Positions 31,445 through 39,862 of a stretch of 64,000 nt of DNA are shown here, piece by piece (the stretch's first letter is position 1; each line of letters opens with the position of its first letter). Position numbers and translations under genes: made by a program. Location: the NCBI RefSeq assembly GCF_022664535.1, contig NZ_JAKUJY010000005.1:62001-126000 (forward strand). Direction: 5' to 3'. This DNA comes from Sphingobium trunci (GTDB lineage: Bacteria; Pseudomonadota; Alphaproteobacteria; Sphingomonadales; Sphingomonadaceae). The notes beneath the pieces were generated by a model. The model was not told where the DNA came from. It saw only the letters and a list, made by a program, of their open reading frames with translations, and made no database searches.

Positions 31445-31468
31445 CCTCCCTCCCAAGGGAGGGGGGAG
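31445..31468 (+). promoter_or_regulatory. Hairpin covering the rbfA Shine-Dalgarno
   Basis: A C/T-rich arm (31445-31453) can pair with the G-rich arm (31458-31466), about 9 bp around a CAAG loop. The G-rich arm overlaps the GGGGGGAG ribosome-binding site of rbfA (ATG at 31478). This may tune rbfA translation; no T-run follows. Confidence 0.45.
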
Positions 31469-31477
31469 TTTTGGGTT

Positions 31478-31876
31478 ATGGCTCAACAGAATGAAGGCCC
31501 GTCCGTCCGTCTGCTGCGCGTGGGCGAACAGGTGCGGCATGTCCTGTCCGACATCCTCCAGCGCGGCGATGTGCATGACGATGTGCTGACCAGCCATGTC
31601 GTCAGCATCACCGAAGTGCGCATGTCCCCGGACCTGCGCCACGCGACGGTATTCGTGAAGTCGCTGCTGGGGCAGGATGAGGAAGCGGTGCTGAAGGCGC
31701 TGCGCACCAACACCGCTTATCTCCAGCGCGAGGTCGCGACCCGCGTGCGCCTCAAATATGCCTCGAAGCTCAAATTCCTTGCCGATGAAAGCTTCGATGA
31801 AGGCAGCCATATCGACCGGCTGCTGCGCGATCCCAAGGTCGCACGCGATCTGGAAAAGCCCGAAGGCGACGAATAA
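31478..31876 (+). CDS. rbfA: 30S ribosome-binding factor RbfA
   Basis: 132 residues. RbfA binds the 30S subunit during 16S rRNA maturation and cold adaptation. The KH-like fold is recognised by [36 protein letters not shown] and [25 protein letters not shown]. It is translated from a G-rich ribosome-binding site that may be masked by a hairpin. Last classical gene of the infB group before a three-gene insertion ahead of truB. Confidence 0.95.
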   Translation: MAQQNEGPSVRLLRVGEQVRHVLSDILQRGDVHDDVLTSHVVSITEVRMSPDLRHATVFVKSLLGQDEEAVLKALRTNTAYLQREVATRVRLKYASKLKFLADESFDEGSHIDRLLRDPKVARDLEKPEGDE

Positions 31877-31956
31877 AGCTGTTCCTCCCGTCGACGGGAC
31901 GGCGCGGCGGCGCTAACAGCGTCTATCCCGCGAACGGTTTGAAGGGGGCAAGGCGC

Positions 31957-32853
31957 ATGAAGAAGATCGGCATTCTGGCGGGCGCATTGCTGGCGCTGGC
32001 CGCCCCCGCAGCGGCGAGGGAAAACCCGATCCATCCCGCCGTCATCGCCGATCCGGCGCCCGATGCCAGCTATCCTGCGGGCATGAGCGCCTTCGTGATC
32101 CCCTCCGAGGACGGCGCGCTGAACGCGGTTCTCTACACCGCTGCCGGAGCGGGCCTGCATCCCACGCTGCTGCTGTTGCACGGCTTCCCCGGCAATGAGC
32201 AGAATCTGGACCTGGCGCAAGCCGCCCGCCGCGCCGGATGGAATGTGCTGACCCTCCATTATCGCGGCTCCTGGGGCAGTCCCGGCACCTTCTCCTTCAC
32301 CCACGCCTCGGAAGATGCGTGGAACGCGCTGCAATATCTCCAGCAATCGGGGACGGTCGCCAGATATCGCATCGATACCAGCGCGATCGTTGTTGCGGGG
32401 CACAGCATGGGCGGTTTCATGGCCGCCGATGTCGCCGCCGCAGAACCCCATGTGGCGGGTTTGTTCCTGATCGACCCCTGGGACCCGGCGCAGACCGTCG
32501 CCGCGCTGTCGACTCCGGAAGGCGAAGCCGCATGGAAGGCCGAAGTCGCAAGCGACCTGCCGCCGCTCAAGGGTGCGACCTATGACAGTCTGACCGGTGA
32601 AATCCGGGGCAATGGCGAGAAATTCGACCTTGGCCGCCAGCTGGTCGGCTATGGCCGCCGCCCGCTCACCATCATCGGCGCGGAGCGCGGGATCGGCGCC
32701 ATGGCGCGCAAGGTGACGGCCGACGCCCAGTCGGCCAATCCCGATACGCGGTTGATGGTCTGGCCGACCGACCACAGTTTTTCCGACAAGCGGATCGCCC
32801 TGGCCGATGCGCTGGTGCGTTTCCTCAAGCAAGTCGCCCCCATGGCGCGCTGA
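31957..32853 (+). CDS. Secreted alpha/beta hydrolase
   Basis: 298 residues. A signal peptide (MKKIGILAGALLALAAPAAA) predicts periplasmic location. The alpha/beta hydrolase fold shows the oxyanion-region HGFPGNEQN, the nucleophile elbow GHSMGG (Ser), and a late TDHSFSD His. Substrate unknown; the family includes esterases and dienelactone-like hydrolases. The ATG at 31957 follows a purine-rich GGGGGCAAGG. tdk begins 3 nt after its stop, so they are co-transcribed. Confidence 0.85.
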   Translation: MKKIGILAGALLALAAPAAARENPIHPAVIADPAPDASYPAGMSAFVIPSEDGALNAVLYTAAGAGLHPTLLLLHGFPGNEQNLDLAQAARRAGWNVLTLHYRGSWGSPGTFSFTHASEDAWNALQYLQQSGTVARYRIDTSAIVVAGHSMGGFMAADVAAAEPHVAGLFLIDPWDPAQTVAALSTPEGEAAWKAEVASDLPPLKGATYDSLTGEIRGNGEKFDLGRQLVGYGRRPLTIIGAERGIGAMARKVTADAQSANPDTRLMVWPTDHSFSDKRIALADALVRFLKQVAPMAR

Positions 32854-32856
32854 CGG

Positions 32857-33435
32857 ATGGCGAAGCTCTATTTCTATTATAGCTCGATGAATGCGGGGAA
32901 ATCGACCACCCTGCTGCAATCGAGCTTCAACTATCGCGAGCGGGGCATGGAAACCATGCTGTGGACCGCGGCGATCGACGACCGCTACGGGCAGGGGCGC
33001 ATCGTTTCCCGCATCGGGCTGGAGGCGCAGGCGCATCTGTTCGATGGCGGAACAGATCTTTTCGCGGCCATTGCAACCCAGCATGGCCGGACTCCGCTTT
33101 CCTGCGTACTGGTGGACGAGGCGCAGTTCCTGAACGCGGTGCAGGTCTGGCAACTGGCGGCGGTCTGCGACCGATTGAGCATTCCCGTTCTCTGCTACGG
33201 CATCCGCACCGATTTTCAGGGCGAACTGTTCGAGGGCAGCGCCTCGCTGCTGGGCCTTGCCGACACGCTGACCGAGATCAAGACGATCTGCGACTGTGGG
33301 CGCAAGGCGATCATGAACCTGCGTGTGGACGCTCAGGGCCGCCCCATCCGCGAAGGCGAGCAGACCGAGATCGGCGGCAACGACCGTTATGTCGCCCTTT
33401 GCCGCCGCCATTTCGTCGAGCGGCGGTCCGCCTGA
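32857..33435 (+). CDS. tdk: Thymidine kinase
   Basis: 192 residues. Phosphorylates thymidine to dTMP in the salvage pathway. The P-loop is SSMNAGKST (residues 9-17), the Walker-B-like VLVDEAQFL gives the catalytic region, and zinc ligands sit in CDCGRKA and CRRH. It follows the hydrolase by 3 nt. A salvage enzyme inside the translation cluster is a local peculiarity. Confidence 0.95.
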   Translation: MAKLYFYYSSMNAGKSTTLLQSSFNYRERGMETMLWTAAIDDRYGQGRIVSRIGLEAQAHLFDGGTDLFAAIATQHGRTPLSCVLVDEAQFLNAVQVWQLAAVCDRLSIPVLCYGIRTDFQGELFEGSASLLGLADTLTEIKTICDCGRKAIMNLRVDAQGRPIREGEQTEIGGNDRYVALCRRHFVERRSA

Positions 33436-33556
33436 GCCGGGCAGATTTGTCTTAAACTGTCGCGTCCGCCTCCCAATCGGGCGGTTCATTCCCTATCTTG
33501 GCGTCAAAGGAGTGGAGCAGCCGGGGGTTCTGCTCATTTGAAGCTGGAGAAGTATC

Positions 33557-33919
33557 ATGAAGACCATGATCGCCCTGCTGGCCGCGCCGCTGCTGATCGC
33601 GGGCGGCGCCCTGTCCGCCGCGCCGGTGCAGCCCAAGGCCGAAGCCTCGATCCCTTTCATCAACCATGGCGGGGTCTGGAACTGGCAGGCCGACGGCTCG
33701 CGCGGCCTTTATGTGCAGGACCAGCATCGCCACTGGTATTATGCGACGCTGATGGGCAACTGCTATGACCTGCCCTTCGCCAATGCGGTGGGCTTCGAGA
33801 CGCGCGGCATCGATACGCTCGACAGGTTCGGGACGGTGATCGTGCGGGGCCAGCGCTGCCCGATCGTCAGCTTCGTCCAGAGCGACGGCCCGCCCGTCAA
33901 GGCCGGGAAGAAAGGCTGA
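33557..33919 (+). CDS. DUF6491 family secreted protein
   Basis: 120 residues with a signal peptide (MKTMIALLAAPLLIAGGALSA). Two Cys (in GNCYDLPF and GQRCPIVSF) may form a disulfide in the periplasm; the spacing and the TVIVRGQRCPI segment fit DUF6491, a small family frequent in sphingomonads and xanthomonads. Function unknown. A reasonable Shine-Dalgarno (CTGGAGAAG) precedes the ATG by 7 nt. Confidence 0.75.
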   Translation: MKTMIALLAAPLLIAGGALSAAPVQPKAEASIPFINHGGVWNWQADGSRGLYVQDQHRHWYYATLMGNCYDLPFANAVGFETRGIDTLDRFGTVIVRGQRCPIVSFVQSDGPPVKAGKKG

Positions 33920-33952
33920 CAAGGGGCGGCCTCTTCGAGGCCCTGATTGACC

Positions 33953-33998
33953 GCATCGCTTTTTGCGCAAAACCGGTTCCCACTTTTGCGCGCGATGC
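33953..33998. repeat. Dispersed palindromic repeat upstream of truB
   Basis: Outer arms GCATCGC (33953-33959) and GCGATGC (33992-33998) enclose TTTTGCGCAAAA and CACTTTTGCGC. I recognise the AAAACCGGTTCCCACTTTT core as a repeat widespread in alphaproteobacteria. It lies 16 nt before truB, so it is part of its leader. Confidence 0.6.
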
Positions 33999-34013
33999 TC
34001 TAAGGCCGCGGCC

Positions 34014-34907
34014 ATGCATGGCTGGATCATTCTCGACAAACCCCTTGGCCTTGGCTCGACGCAGGCGGTGAGCGCGGTAAAGCGCGCCCTTCGTCAGAGT
34101 GGAGCGGGAAAGTGGAAGGTCGGCCATGGGGGCACGCTCGATCCGCTGGCGACCGGGGTACTGCCGATCGCCGTCGGGGAGGCGACCAAGCTGGCCGGGC
34201 GGATGCTCGACAGCGACAAGATCTATGATTTCACCTGCCGGTTCGGCGTACAGACCGATACGCTGGACCTGGAGGGCAAGGAGGTTGTGTCCAGCGACCA
34301 TCGCCCGACACTGGCCGACGTGAAGGCCGTGCTGCCGCGCTTCACCGGGCCGGTCGCGCAGGCTCCGCCCGCTTATTCCGCCATATTGATCGATGGCCAG
34401 CGCGCCTATGACCTGGCCCGCGCCGGGCAGGATGTGGCGATGAAGACGCGCGCCGTCACCATCCATGCGCTCTCCATCCAGGGGCAGGAGCCGGAAGGGG
34501 AGGGGCTGGCCTCCGTCACCCTCACCGCCCATGTCTCCAAGGGCACCTATATCCGCAGCCTTGCGCGCGACCTGGCGCTGGCGGTCGGCACGGTCGGCCA
34601 TGTCACCATGCTCCGCCGCATCAAGGCTGGACCCTTCACGCTGGACTCGGCGATTTCGCTGGACAAATTGGACGAAGCTGCTAGGGGCGGCGGCTTCGGC
34701 GGTCTTATGCTGCCGTTGACGGCGGGGCTGGACGACATCCCGGCTCTGCCCGTCTCTCCCGACGATGCGCTGGCTCTCCGACAAGGGAAGGTGCTCGTGG
34801 GGAAACCGCATACCGGTCTCCTGCTGGCGATGGAAGGCGAAACGCCGGTCGCGCTGGTGGAGGCCAGTGGCCCTGAATTCAGGGTGGTGCGCGGCTTCAA
34901 TCTCTAG
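34014..34907 (+). CDS. truB: tRNA pseudouridine(55) synthase TruB
   Basis: 297 residues. Converts U55 of tRNA to pseudouridine. The catalytic Asp is in [15 protein letters not shown]; other landmarks are [14 protein letters not shown] at the start and [13 protein letters not shown]. The ATG at 34014 begins with the usual [10 protein letters not shown]; the longer reading from 33963 runs through the palindromic repeat and is rejected. rpsO follows 19 nt later. Confidence 0.96.
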   Translation: MHGWIILDKPLGLGSTQAVSAVKRALRQSGAGKWKVGHGGTLDPLATGVLPIAVGEATKLAGRMLDSDKIYDFTCRFGVQTDTLDLEGKEVVSSDHRPTLADVKAVLPRFTGPVAQAPPAYSAILIDGQRAYDLARAGQDVAMKTRAVTIHALSIQGQEPEGEGLASVTLTAHVSKGTYIRSLARDLALAVGTVGHVTMLRRIKAGPFTLDSAISLDKLDEAARGGGFGGLMLPLTAGLDDIPALPVSPDDALALRQGKVLVGKPHTGLLLAMEGETPVALVEASGPEFRVVRGFNL

Positions 34908-34926
34908 ATGTTACGAAAGGAAGCCG

Positions 34927-35196
34927 ATGTCGATTACTGCAGAGCGCAAGGAAGCGCTGATCAAGGAACATGCCCGCGCCGAGGGCGATACCGGTTCGCC
35001 GGAAGTCCAGGTTGCGATCCTCTCGGAGCGTATCGCCAACCTGACCGAGCATTTCAAGGGTCACCACAAGGATAACCACAGCCGTCGCGGCCTGCTGATG
35101 CTGGTCAACAAGCGCCGTTCGCTGCTGGACTATCTCAAGAAGAAGGATGCGGGTCGCTACACCGACCTCATCACCAAGCTGGGCCTGCGCAAGTAA
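34927..35196 (+). CDS. rpsO: 30S ribosomal protein S15
   Basis: 89 residues, the standard length. S15 binds 16S rRNA in the platform of the 30S subunit. The sequence from MSITAERK to GLRK is canonical, with [17 protein letters not shown] and [24 protein letters not shown] lies before the ATG. In the conserved truB-rpsO-pnp order. Confidence 0.98.
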   Translation: MSITAERKEALIKEHARAEGDTGSPEVQVAILSERIANLTEHFKGHHKDNHSRRGLLMLVNKRRSLLDYLKKKDAGRYTDLITKLGLRK

Positions 35197-35213
35197 GCCT
35201 GCTATAGAAGGGA

Positions 35214-35235
35214 CGGCCCCCAAGCGGGGCCGTTT
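35214..35235 (+). terminator. Intrinsic terminator after rpsO
   Basis: Stem CGGCCCC / GGGGCCG with loop CAAGC and a short TTT, 17 nt past the rpsO stop. The short T-run suggests partial read-through to pnp. Confidence 0.8.
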
Positions 35236-35373
35236 CCGATTCCGGAAGAGGCGCAATTCGGCGACCTGTTCCGTCCAAGGGGCCAGACGATGCTCCGAAA
35301 CCGCCGCGCGCCGGATAGCGCGCAACACAGGCCCCGCCCGGCAATAGGGCCGCGCGGGCGAAGGAAAAAACCA

Positions 35374-37698
35374 ATGTTCGATGTAAAGAAGGTATCAATC
35401 GAGCTGGGCGGCAAGACCCTAACGCTCGAAACCGGCCGCATTGCGCGTCAGGCCGACGCTGCCGTGCTGGCGACCTATGGCGAGACCGTGGTGCTGTGCG
35501 CCGTGACCGCCGCCAAGTCGGTGAAGGAAGGGCAGGACTTCTTCCCGCTGACCGTCCACTATCAGGAAAAATATTCCGCTGCCGGCCGCATCCCCGGCGG
35601 CTTCTTCAAGCGTGAGCGCGGCGCCACGGAAAAGGAAACGCTGGTTTCCCGCCTGATCGACCGCCCGGTCCGCCCGCTCTTCCCCGAAGGTTTCTATAAT
35701 GAAATCAACGTCATCGCTCAGGTTCTGAGCTTCGATGGCGAAAGCGAGCCCGATATCGTGGCGATGATCGCCGCCTCGGCCGCGCTGACCCTGTCGGGCG
35801 TGCCTTTCCTCGGTCCGATCGGCGCTGCCCGCGTCGGTTACAAGGATGGCGAATATCAGCTGAACCCGTCGCTGGACGAAGTGAAGACCGGCGAACTCGA
35901 CCTCGTCGTCGCCGCCACCCACAATGCGGTGATGATGGTCGAATCCGAAGCCAGGGAGCTTTCGGAAGACGTGATGCTCGGCGCCGTCCTGTTCGCGCAT
36001 GACGCGTCGAAGAAGGTCGTAGAAGCGATCATCGAGCTGGCCGAGAAGGCTGCGAAGGATCCGTGGGATGTCGCCAAGGGCGACGATCTGGACGACCTCA
36101 AGAAGAAGCTCAAGAAGCTGATCGGCAAGGACATCACGGCCGCCTACAAGCTGACCGACAAGTCGGCCCGCTCCAATGCGCTCAATGAAGCCCGCGCCAA
36201 GGCGAAGGCTTTCTTCACCGAGGAAGGCCTGGACGCCCAGACCGTCATGGCCGGCATCAAGCTGACCAAGAAGCTGGAAGCGGAAATCGTCCGCGGCGCC
36301 ATCCTGAAGGACGGCAAGCGCATCGACGGCCGCACCACCACCCAGATCCGCCCGATCGAGGCGATGGTCGGCTTCCTGCCGCGCACCCATGGTTCGGCCC
36401 TGTTCACCCGTGGCGAAACGCAGTCCATCTGCACCACGACGCTGGGCACCAAGGACGCCGAGCAGATGATCGACGGCCTGACCGGCGTTCATTATGAAAG
36501 CTTCATGCTGCACTATAACTTCCCGCCCTATTCGGTGGGTGAAGTCGGCCGCTTCGGCGCGCCGGGCCGTCGCGAAGTCGGCCATGGCAAGCTGGCATGG
36601 CGCGCCCTGCACCCGGTCCTGCCGAGCAAGGAAGAATTCCCCTACACCATCCGCGTCCTCAGCGACATCACCGAGTCCAACGGCTCGTCCTCGATGGCGA
36701 CGGTCTGCGGCGGTTCGCTCTCGATGATGGACGCGGGCGTTCCGCTGAAGCGCCCGGTGTCGGGCATCGCCATGGGCCTGATCCTGGAAGGCAAGAATTT
36801 CGCGGTCCTGAGCGACATTCTGGGCGACGAGGATCATCTGGGCGACATGGACTTCAAGGTGGCGGGCACCGAAGCGGGCATCACCACCATGCAGATGGAC
36901 ATCAAGGTTGCCGGCATCACGCAGGAAATCTTCGAAGTCGCGCTGCGTCAGGCGAAGGAGGGCCGCGCCCATATTCTGGGTGAGATGAGCAAGGCGCTGT
37001 CCTCGACCCGCACCGAGCTGTCGGCCCATGCCCCGCGCATCGAGACGATCCAGATCGACAAGTCGAAGATCCGCGACGTTATCGGCACCGGCGGCAAGGT
37101 CATCCGCGAGATCGTCGCGGAAACCGGCGCCAAGGTCGACATCGACGACGAAGGGATCATCAAGATCAGCTCGTCCGACCTCGGCCAGATCGAGGCCGCC
37201 AAGAAGTGGATTCTCGGCATCGTCGAGGAAGCGGAAGTCGGCAAGATCTACACCGGCAAGGTCGTCAACATCGTCGATTTCGGTGCGTTCGTGAACTTCA
37301 TGGGCGGCAAGGACGGCCTCGTCCACGTCTCCGAAATGAAGAATGAACGCGTCGAAAAGCCGACCGACGTCGTGTCGGAAGGCCAGGAAGTGAAGGTCAA
37401 GGTGCTGGAGATCGATCCGCGCGGCAAGGTTCGCCTGTCGATGCGCGTCGTCGACCAGGAAACCGGCGAGGAACTGGAAGATACCCGTCCCCCGCGCGAA
37501 CCCCGTGGTGATCGCGGCGAAGGTCGTGGGGATCGGGGCGACCGTGGCCGCGGCCCGCGCCGTGACGGCGGCGATCGTGGCGGTCGCGGTGGTGATCGCG
37601 GTGATCGTGGTCCCCGTCGCGACCGTGGCCCGCGCGGCGACAAGGGCAATGACGATGGCGGCAATGCCGGCCTGCCCGACTTCCTGACCCAGGACTGA
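35374..37698 (+). CDS. pnp: Polyribonucleotide nucleotidyltransferase
   Basis: 774 residues. PNPase degrades RNA 3'-5' with phosphate and is a degradosome component. Two RNase PH domains (about 10-230 and 310-545; the second with [21 protein letters not shown]), a KH domain (about 553-615; [15 protein letters not shown]) and an S1 domain (about 620-690; [26 protein letters not shown]). A C-terminal tail (about 710-765) is dense in Arg-Gly and GDRG repeats, an RNA-binding-like extension absent from E. coli PNPase. The ATG at 35374 is preceded by AAGGAAAA; upstream 84 nt in frame are not coding. Confidence 0.97.
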   Translation: MFDVKKVSIELGGKTLTLETGRIARQADAAVLATYGETVVLCAVTAAKSVKEGQDFFPLTVHYQEKYSAAGRIPGGFFKRERGATEKETLVSRLIDRPVRPLFPEGFYNEINVIAQVLSFDGESEPDIVAMIAASAALTLSGVPFLGPIGAARVGYKDGEYQLNPSLDEVKTGELDLVVAATHNAVMMVESEARELSEDVMLGAVLFAHDASKKVVEAIIELAEKAAKDPWDVAKGDDLDDLKKKLKKLIGKDITAAYKLTDKSARSNALNEARAKAKAFFTEEGLDAQTVMAGIKLTKKLEAEIVRGAILKDGKRIDGRTTTQIRPIEAMVGFLPRTHGSALFTRGETQSICTTTLGTKDAEQMIDGLTGVHYESFMLHYNFPPYSVGEVGRFGAPGRREVGHGKLAWRALHPVLPSKEEFPYTIRVLSDITESNGSSSMATVCGGSLSMMDAGVPLKRPVSGIAMGLILEGKNFAVLSDILGDEDHLGDMDFKVAGTEAGITTMQMDIKVAGITQEIFEVALRQAKEGRAHILGEMSKALSSTRTELSAHAPRIETIQIDKSKIRDVIGTGGKVIREIVAETGAKVDIDDEGIIKISSSDLGQIEAAKKWILGIVEEAEVGKIYTGKVVNIVDFGAFVNFMGGKDGLVHVSEMKNERVEKPTDVVSEGQEVKVKVLEIDPRGKVRLSMRVVDQETGEELEDTRPPREPRGDRGEGRGDRGDRGRGPRRDGGDRGGRGGDRGDRGPRRDRGPRGDKGNDDGGNAGLPDFLTQD

Positions 37699-37728
37699 TC
37701 GCGCGGCACATCGCCGAACAGGAAAAGG

Positions 37729-37758
37729 GGCGCCCGGCCGGTCCGGGCGCCTTTTTTT
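37729..37758 (+). terminator. Intrinsic terminator of pnp
   Basis: Perfect 9-bp stem GGCGCCCGG / CCGGGCGCC, loop CCGGT, followed by seven T. Confidence 0.95.
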
Positions 37759-37837
37759 GTGGACCGGGACTTTCCTGATCTGAATCAATTGGCGCGGACG
37801 AAAGTTATGTTACTGTAACAAAAGGTTTGGGGGGCAG

Positions 37838-38857
37838 ATGCAGCGCAGCAACGAAAAATTCGTCGAGCGTCTGCCGCTGGTGCTGCGCCGGTCCCGCTAT
37901 ACCTATCTGCTGACCACCATCTTCTGCCTGATTGCGCTGGGGCTTCGCAGCCTGGCGGAAATCGTGATGCCGGTCGGCTATCCCTTCGTGTCCTTCTTTC
38001 CCGCCGTCATTCTCTCCTCCTTCCTCTTCGGCGTGCGGCCGGGCATTTATGCGGCCCTGCTCTGTGGTGTCCTGTCCTGGTATTTCTTCATGCCGCCGCG
38101 CATGGGCTTTGCCATCAATCCCGGCGTGATCGCGGCTTTGGGCTTCTATGGCATCGTCGTCGCGGTCGACATCGCCCTCATCCATTTCCTGCAGCGGGCG
38201 AATTTCAACCTCGCGATCGAACGGGAAAGAAGCCGCACGCTGGCGGAAAACCGCGAATTGCTGTTCCACGAACTGCAACATCGCGTGTCCAACAATCTTC
38301 AGGTGGTGGCGGCGATGCTCTCGCTCCAGCGCCGACATGTCGATCATGACCTGGCCCGCCGCGCGTTGGACGACGCCTCCGCCCGGCTGGCGCTGGTGGG
38401 GCGCATCAGCCGCGCCCTCTACAATCCTTCCGGGGAGGGGCAGAATATCGGCGCGTTCCTCGCTACGCTCACCGCCGACATCATGGAAGCGGCCGGGCGC
38501 GAGGATATCGTGCTGACCGTCGATGCGCCCGCGGGGCTCAGCCTCGAATCCGATATCGTCGTCCCCATGGCGCTGATCGTGACGGAGGCGGTCAGCAACG
38601 CCATCGAACATGGCCTGCCGCACCGGGGCGGTCATATCCACGTCGCGCTCGAGGCGGCGGGCGAAGGGCTGACGCTCCGCATCACGGACGATGGCAAGGG
38701 CATAGCGCCCGATTTCGAACCCTGCGGCGGCCAGAGCCTGGGCCTGCGCATCTCGAACGCGCTGGCCAACCAGATCAACGGCCGCTTCACCTTGCAACCC
38801 GCGGCGCAGGGTGGCGCGATCGCCCGGCTCGACCTGCCTCGCACGCGCCATGCATGA
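37838..38857 (+). CDS. Membrane sensor histidine kinase, DUF4118 plus HisKA_2/HWE type
   Basis: 339 residues. Four closely spaced membrane helices (about 20-120) match the DUF4118 sensor module first seen in KdpD. The kinase core has HELQHRVSNNLQVVAAMLSLQRR (phospho-accepting His) and an HATPase with SNAIEHG (N box) and ITDDGKGIAPDF (G1), typical of HisKA_2/HWE kinases. Kinases of this type often feed PhyR-like or single-domain regulators in alphaproteobacteria. No response regulator is adjacent; the partner may be the phyR system 22 kb away, but that is only a possibility. Confidence 0.9.
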   Translation: MQRSNEKFVERLPLVLRRSRYTYLLTTIFCLIALGLRSLAEIVMPVGYPFVSFFPAVILSSFLFGVRPGIYAALLCGVLSWYFFMPPRMGFAINPGVIAALGFYGIVVAVDIALIHFLQRANFNLAIERERSRTLAENRELLFHELQHRVSNNLQVVAAMLSLQRRHVDHDLARRALDDASARLALVGRISRALYNPSGEGQNIGAFLATLTADIMEAAGREDIVLTVDAPAGLSLESDIVVPMALIVTEAVSNAIEHGLPHRGGHIHVALEAAGEGLTLRITDDGKGIAPDFEPCGGQSLGLRISNALANQINGRFTLQPAAQGGAIARLDLPRTRHA

Positions 38858-38929
38858 GTTTACGCGCCAGATACGCATCCGACATTCTGGCGCTTGGCGA
38901 GGCGCATTGGCTCGGCTATGACCCGGGCC

Positions 38930-39715
38930 ATGCTGACGAAAACCATGACGCGCATCGGCGCGGCCACCGCACCGCTTCTGCTCGCCGCCCTGCTTGCCGG
39001 TTGCGCAACATCGAAGAACAAGTCCGACACCCAATATGTCGCCCGCGACGTGTCCACGCTCTACAATGCGGGCAAATACCGGCTGGATCGCGGCCAGTAC
39101 AAGCTCGCCGCCGCCCTGTTCGACGAGGTGGAGCGCCAGCATCCCTATTCGCCCTGGGCGCGCCGGGCGCAGCTCATGTCCGCCTTCAGCTATTATATGA
39201 ACAAGGATTATCCGGAATCGATCAGCGCGGCGCAGCGCTTCCTGTCGATCCACACGGGTAACAAGGACGCGCCCTACGCCTATTATCTGATCGCGCTCTG
39301 CTATTATGAGCAGATTGCCGACGTCACCCGCGACCAGAAGATCACGCAGCAGTCGCTGGACGCGCTGGGCGAACTGATCCGCCGCTATCCCGATACGCGC
39401 TACGCCGCCGACGCGCGGCTGAAGCTCGACCTCGTCAACGATCACCTGGCGGGCAAGGAGATGGAGATCGGCCGCTTCTACCAGCGCCGTGGCCAGTGGC
39501 TGGCCGCCACGCTGCGCTTCCGCACGGTGATCGACAAATATCAGACGACCACCCATACGCCCGAAGCGCTGGAACGTCTGGTCGAATCCTATCTTTCGCT
39601 CGGCATCCCCGCCGAAGCGCAGAAGGCCGCCGCCGTGCTGGGCAAGAATTATCCCGGCTCCAAATGGTATGAGCGCAGCTACAAGCTGATGCGGGAACAT
39701 CCGAACAAGGTTTAA
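38930..39715 (+). CDS. bamD: Outer membrane assembly lipoprotein BamD
   Basis: About 261 residues from the ATG at 38930. A lipoprotein signal ends at LLAGC, then TPR-like repeats: YNAGKYRLDRGQYKLAAALFDEVERQHPYSPWARRAQLMSAFSYYMNKDYPESISAAQRFL and similar. BamD is the essential TPR lipoprotein of the Bam complex that inserts outer-membrane proteins. Start uncertain: ATGs at 38918, 38930 and 38945 all give a workable signal peptide and none has a clear Shine-Dalgarno. Confidence 0.93.
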   Translation: MLTKTMTRIGAATAPLLLAALLAGCATSKNKSDTQYVARDVSTLYNAGKYRLDRGQYKLAAALFDEVERQHPYSPWARRAQLMSAFSYYMNKDYPESISAAQRFLSIHTGNKDAPYAYYLIALCYYEQIADVTRDQKITQQSLDALGELIRRYPDTRYAADARLKLDLVNDHLAGKEMEIGRFYQRRGQWLAATLRFRTVIDKYQTTTHTPEALERLVESYLSLGIPAEAQKAAAVLGKNYPGSKWYERSYKLMREHPNKV

Positions 39716-39826
39716 GCTGAACTTATCCCCCTCCGCAGGCGGTAGGGGTCAGGGGTGGGCCGTGAGCGAAGCGAACATTCCTACCTTGCCTGGACCGGCG
39801 CCGCTGGCGCGGCATGTTCACACCCG

Positions 39827-39852
39827 GCCCCTCCTGCCTGCGGGAGGGGGGA
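39827..39852 (+). promoter_or_regulatory. Hairpin covering the recN Shine-Dalgarno
   Basis: CCCCTCC (39827-39833) can pair with GGAGGGG (39843-39849). The right arm runs into GGAGGGGGGAG, the ribosome-binding site 10 nt before the TTG start of recN. It mirrors the hairpin before rbfA. Confidence 0.4.
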
Positions 39853-39862
39853 GCAGCGCGTC

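Noticed and set aside
35419-37788. 789-residue minus-strand ORF opposite pnp
   Set aside because: Antisense shadow of pnp; low-complexity, no recognisable fold.
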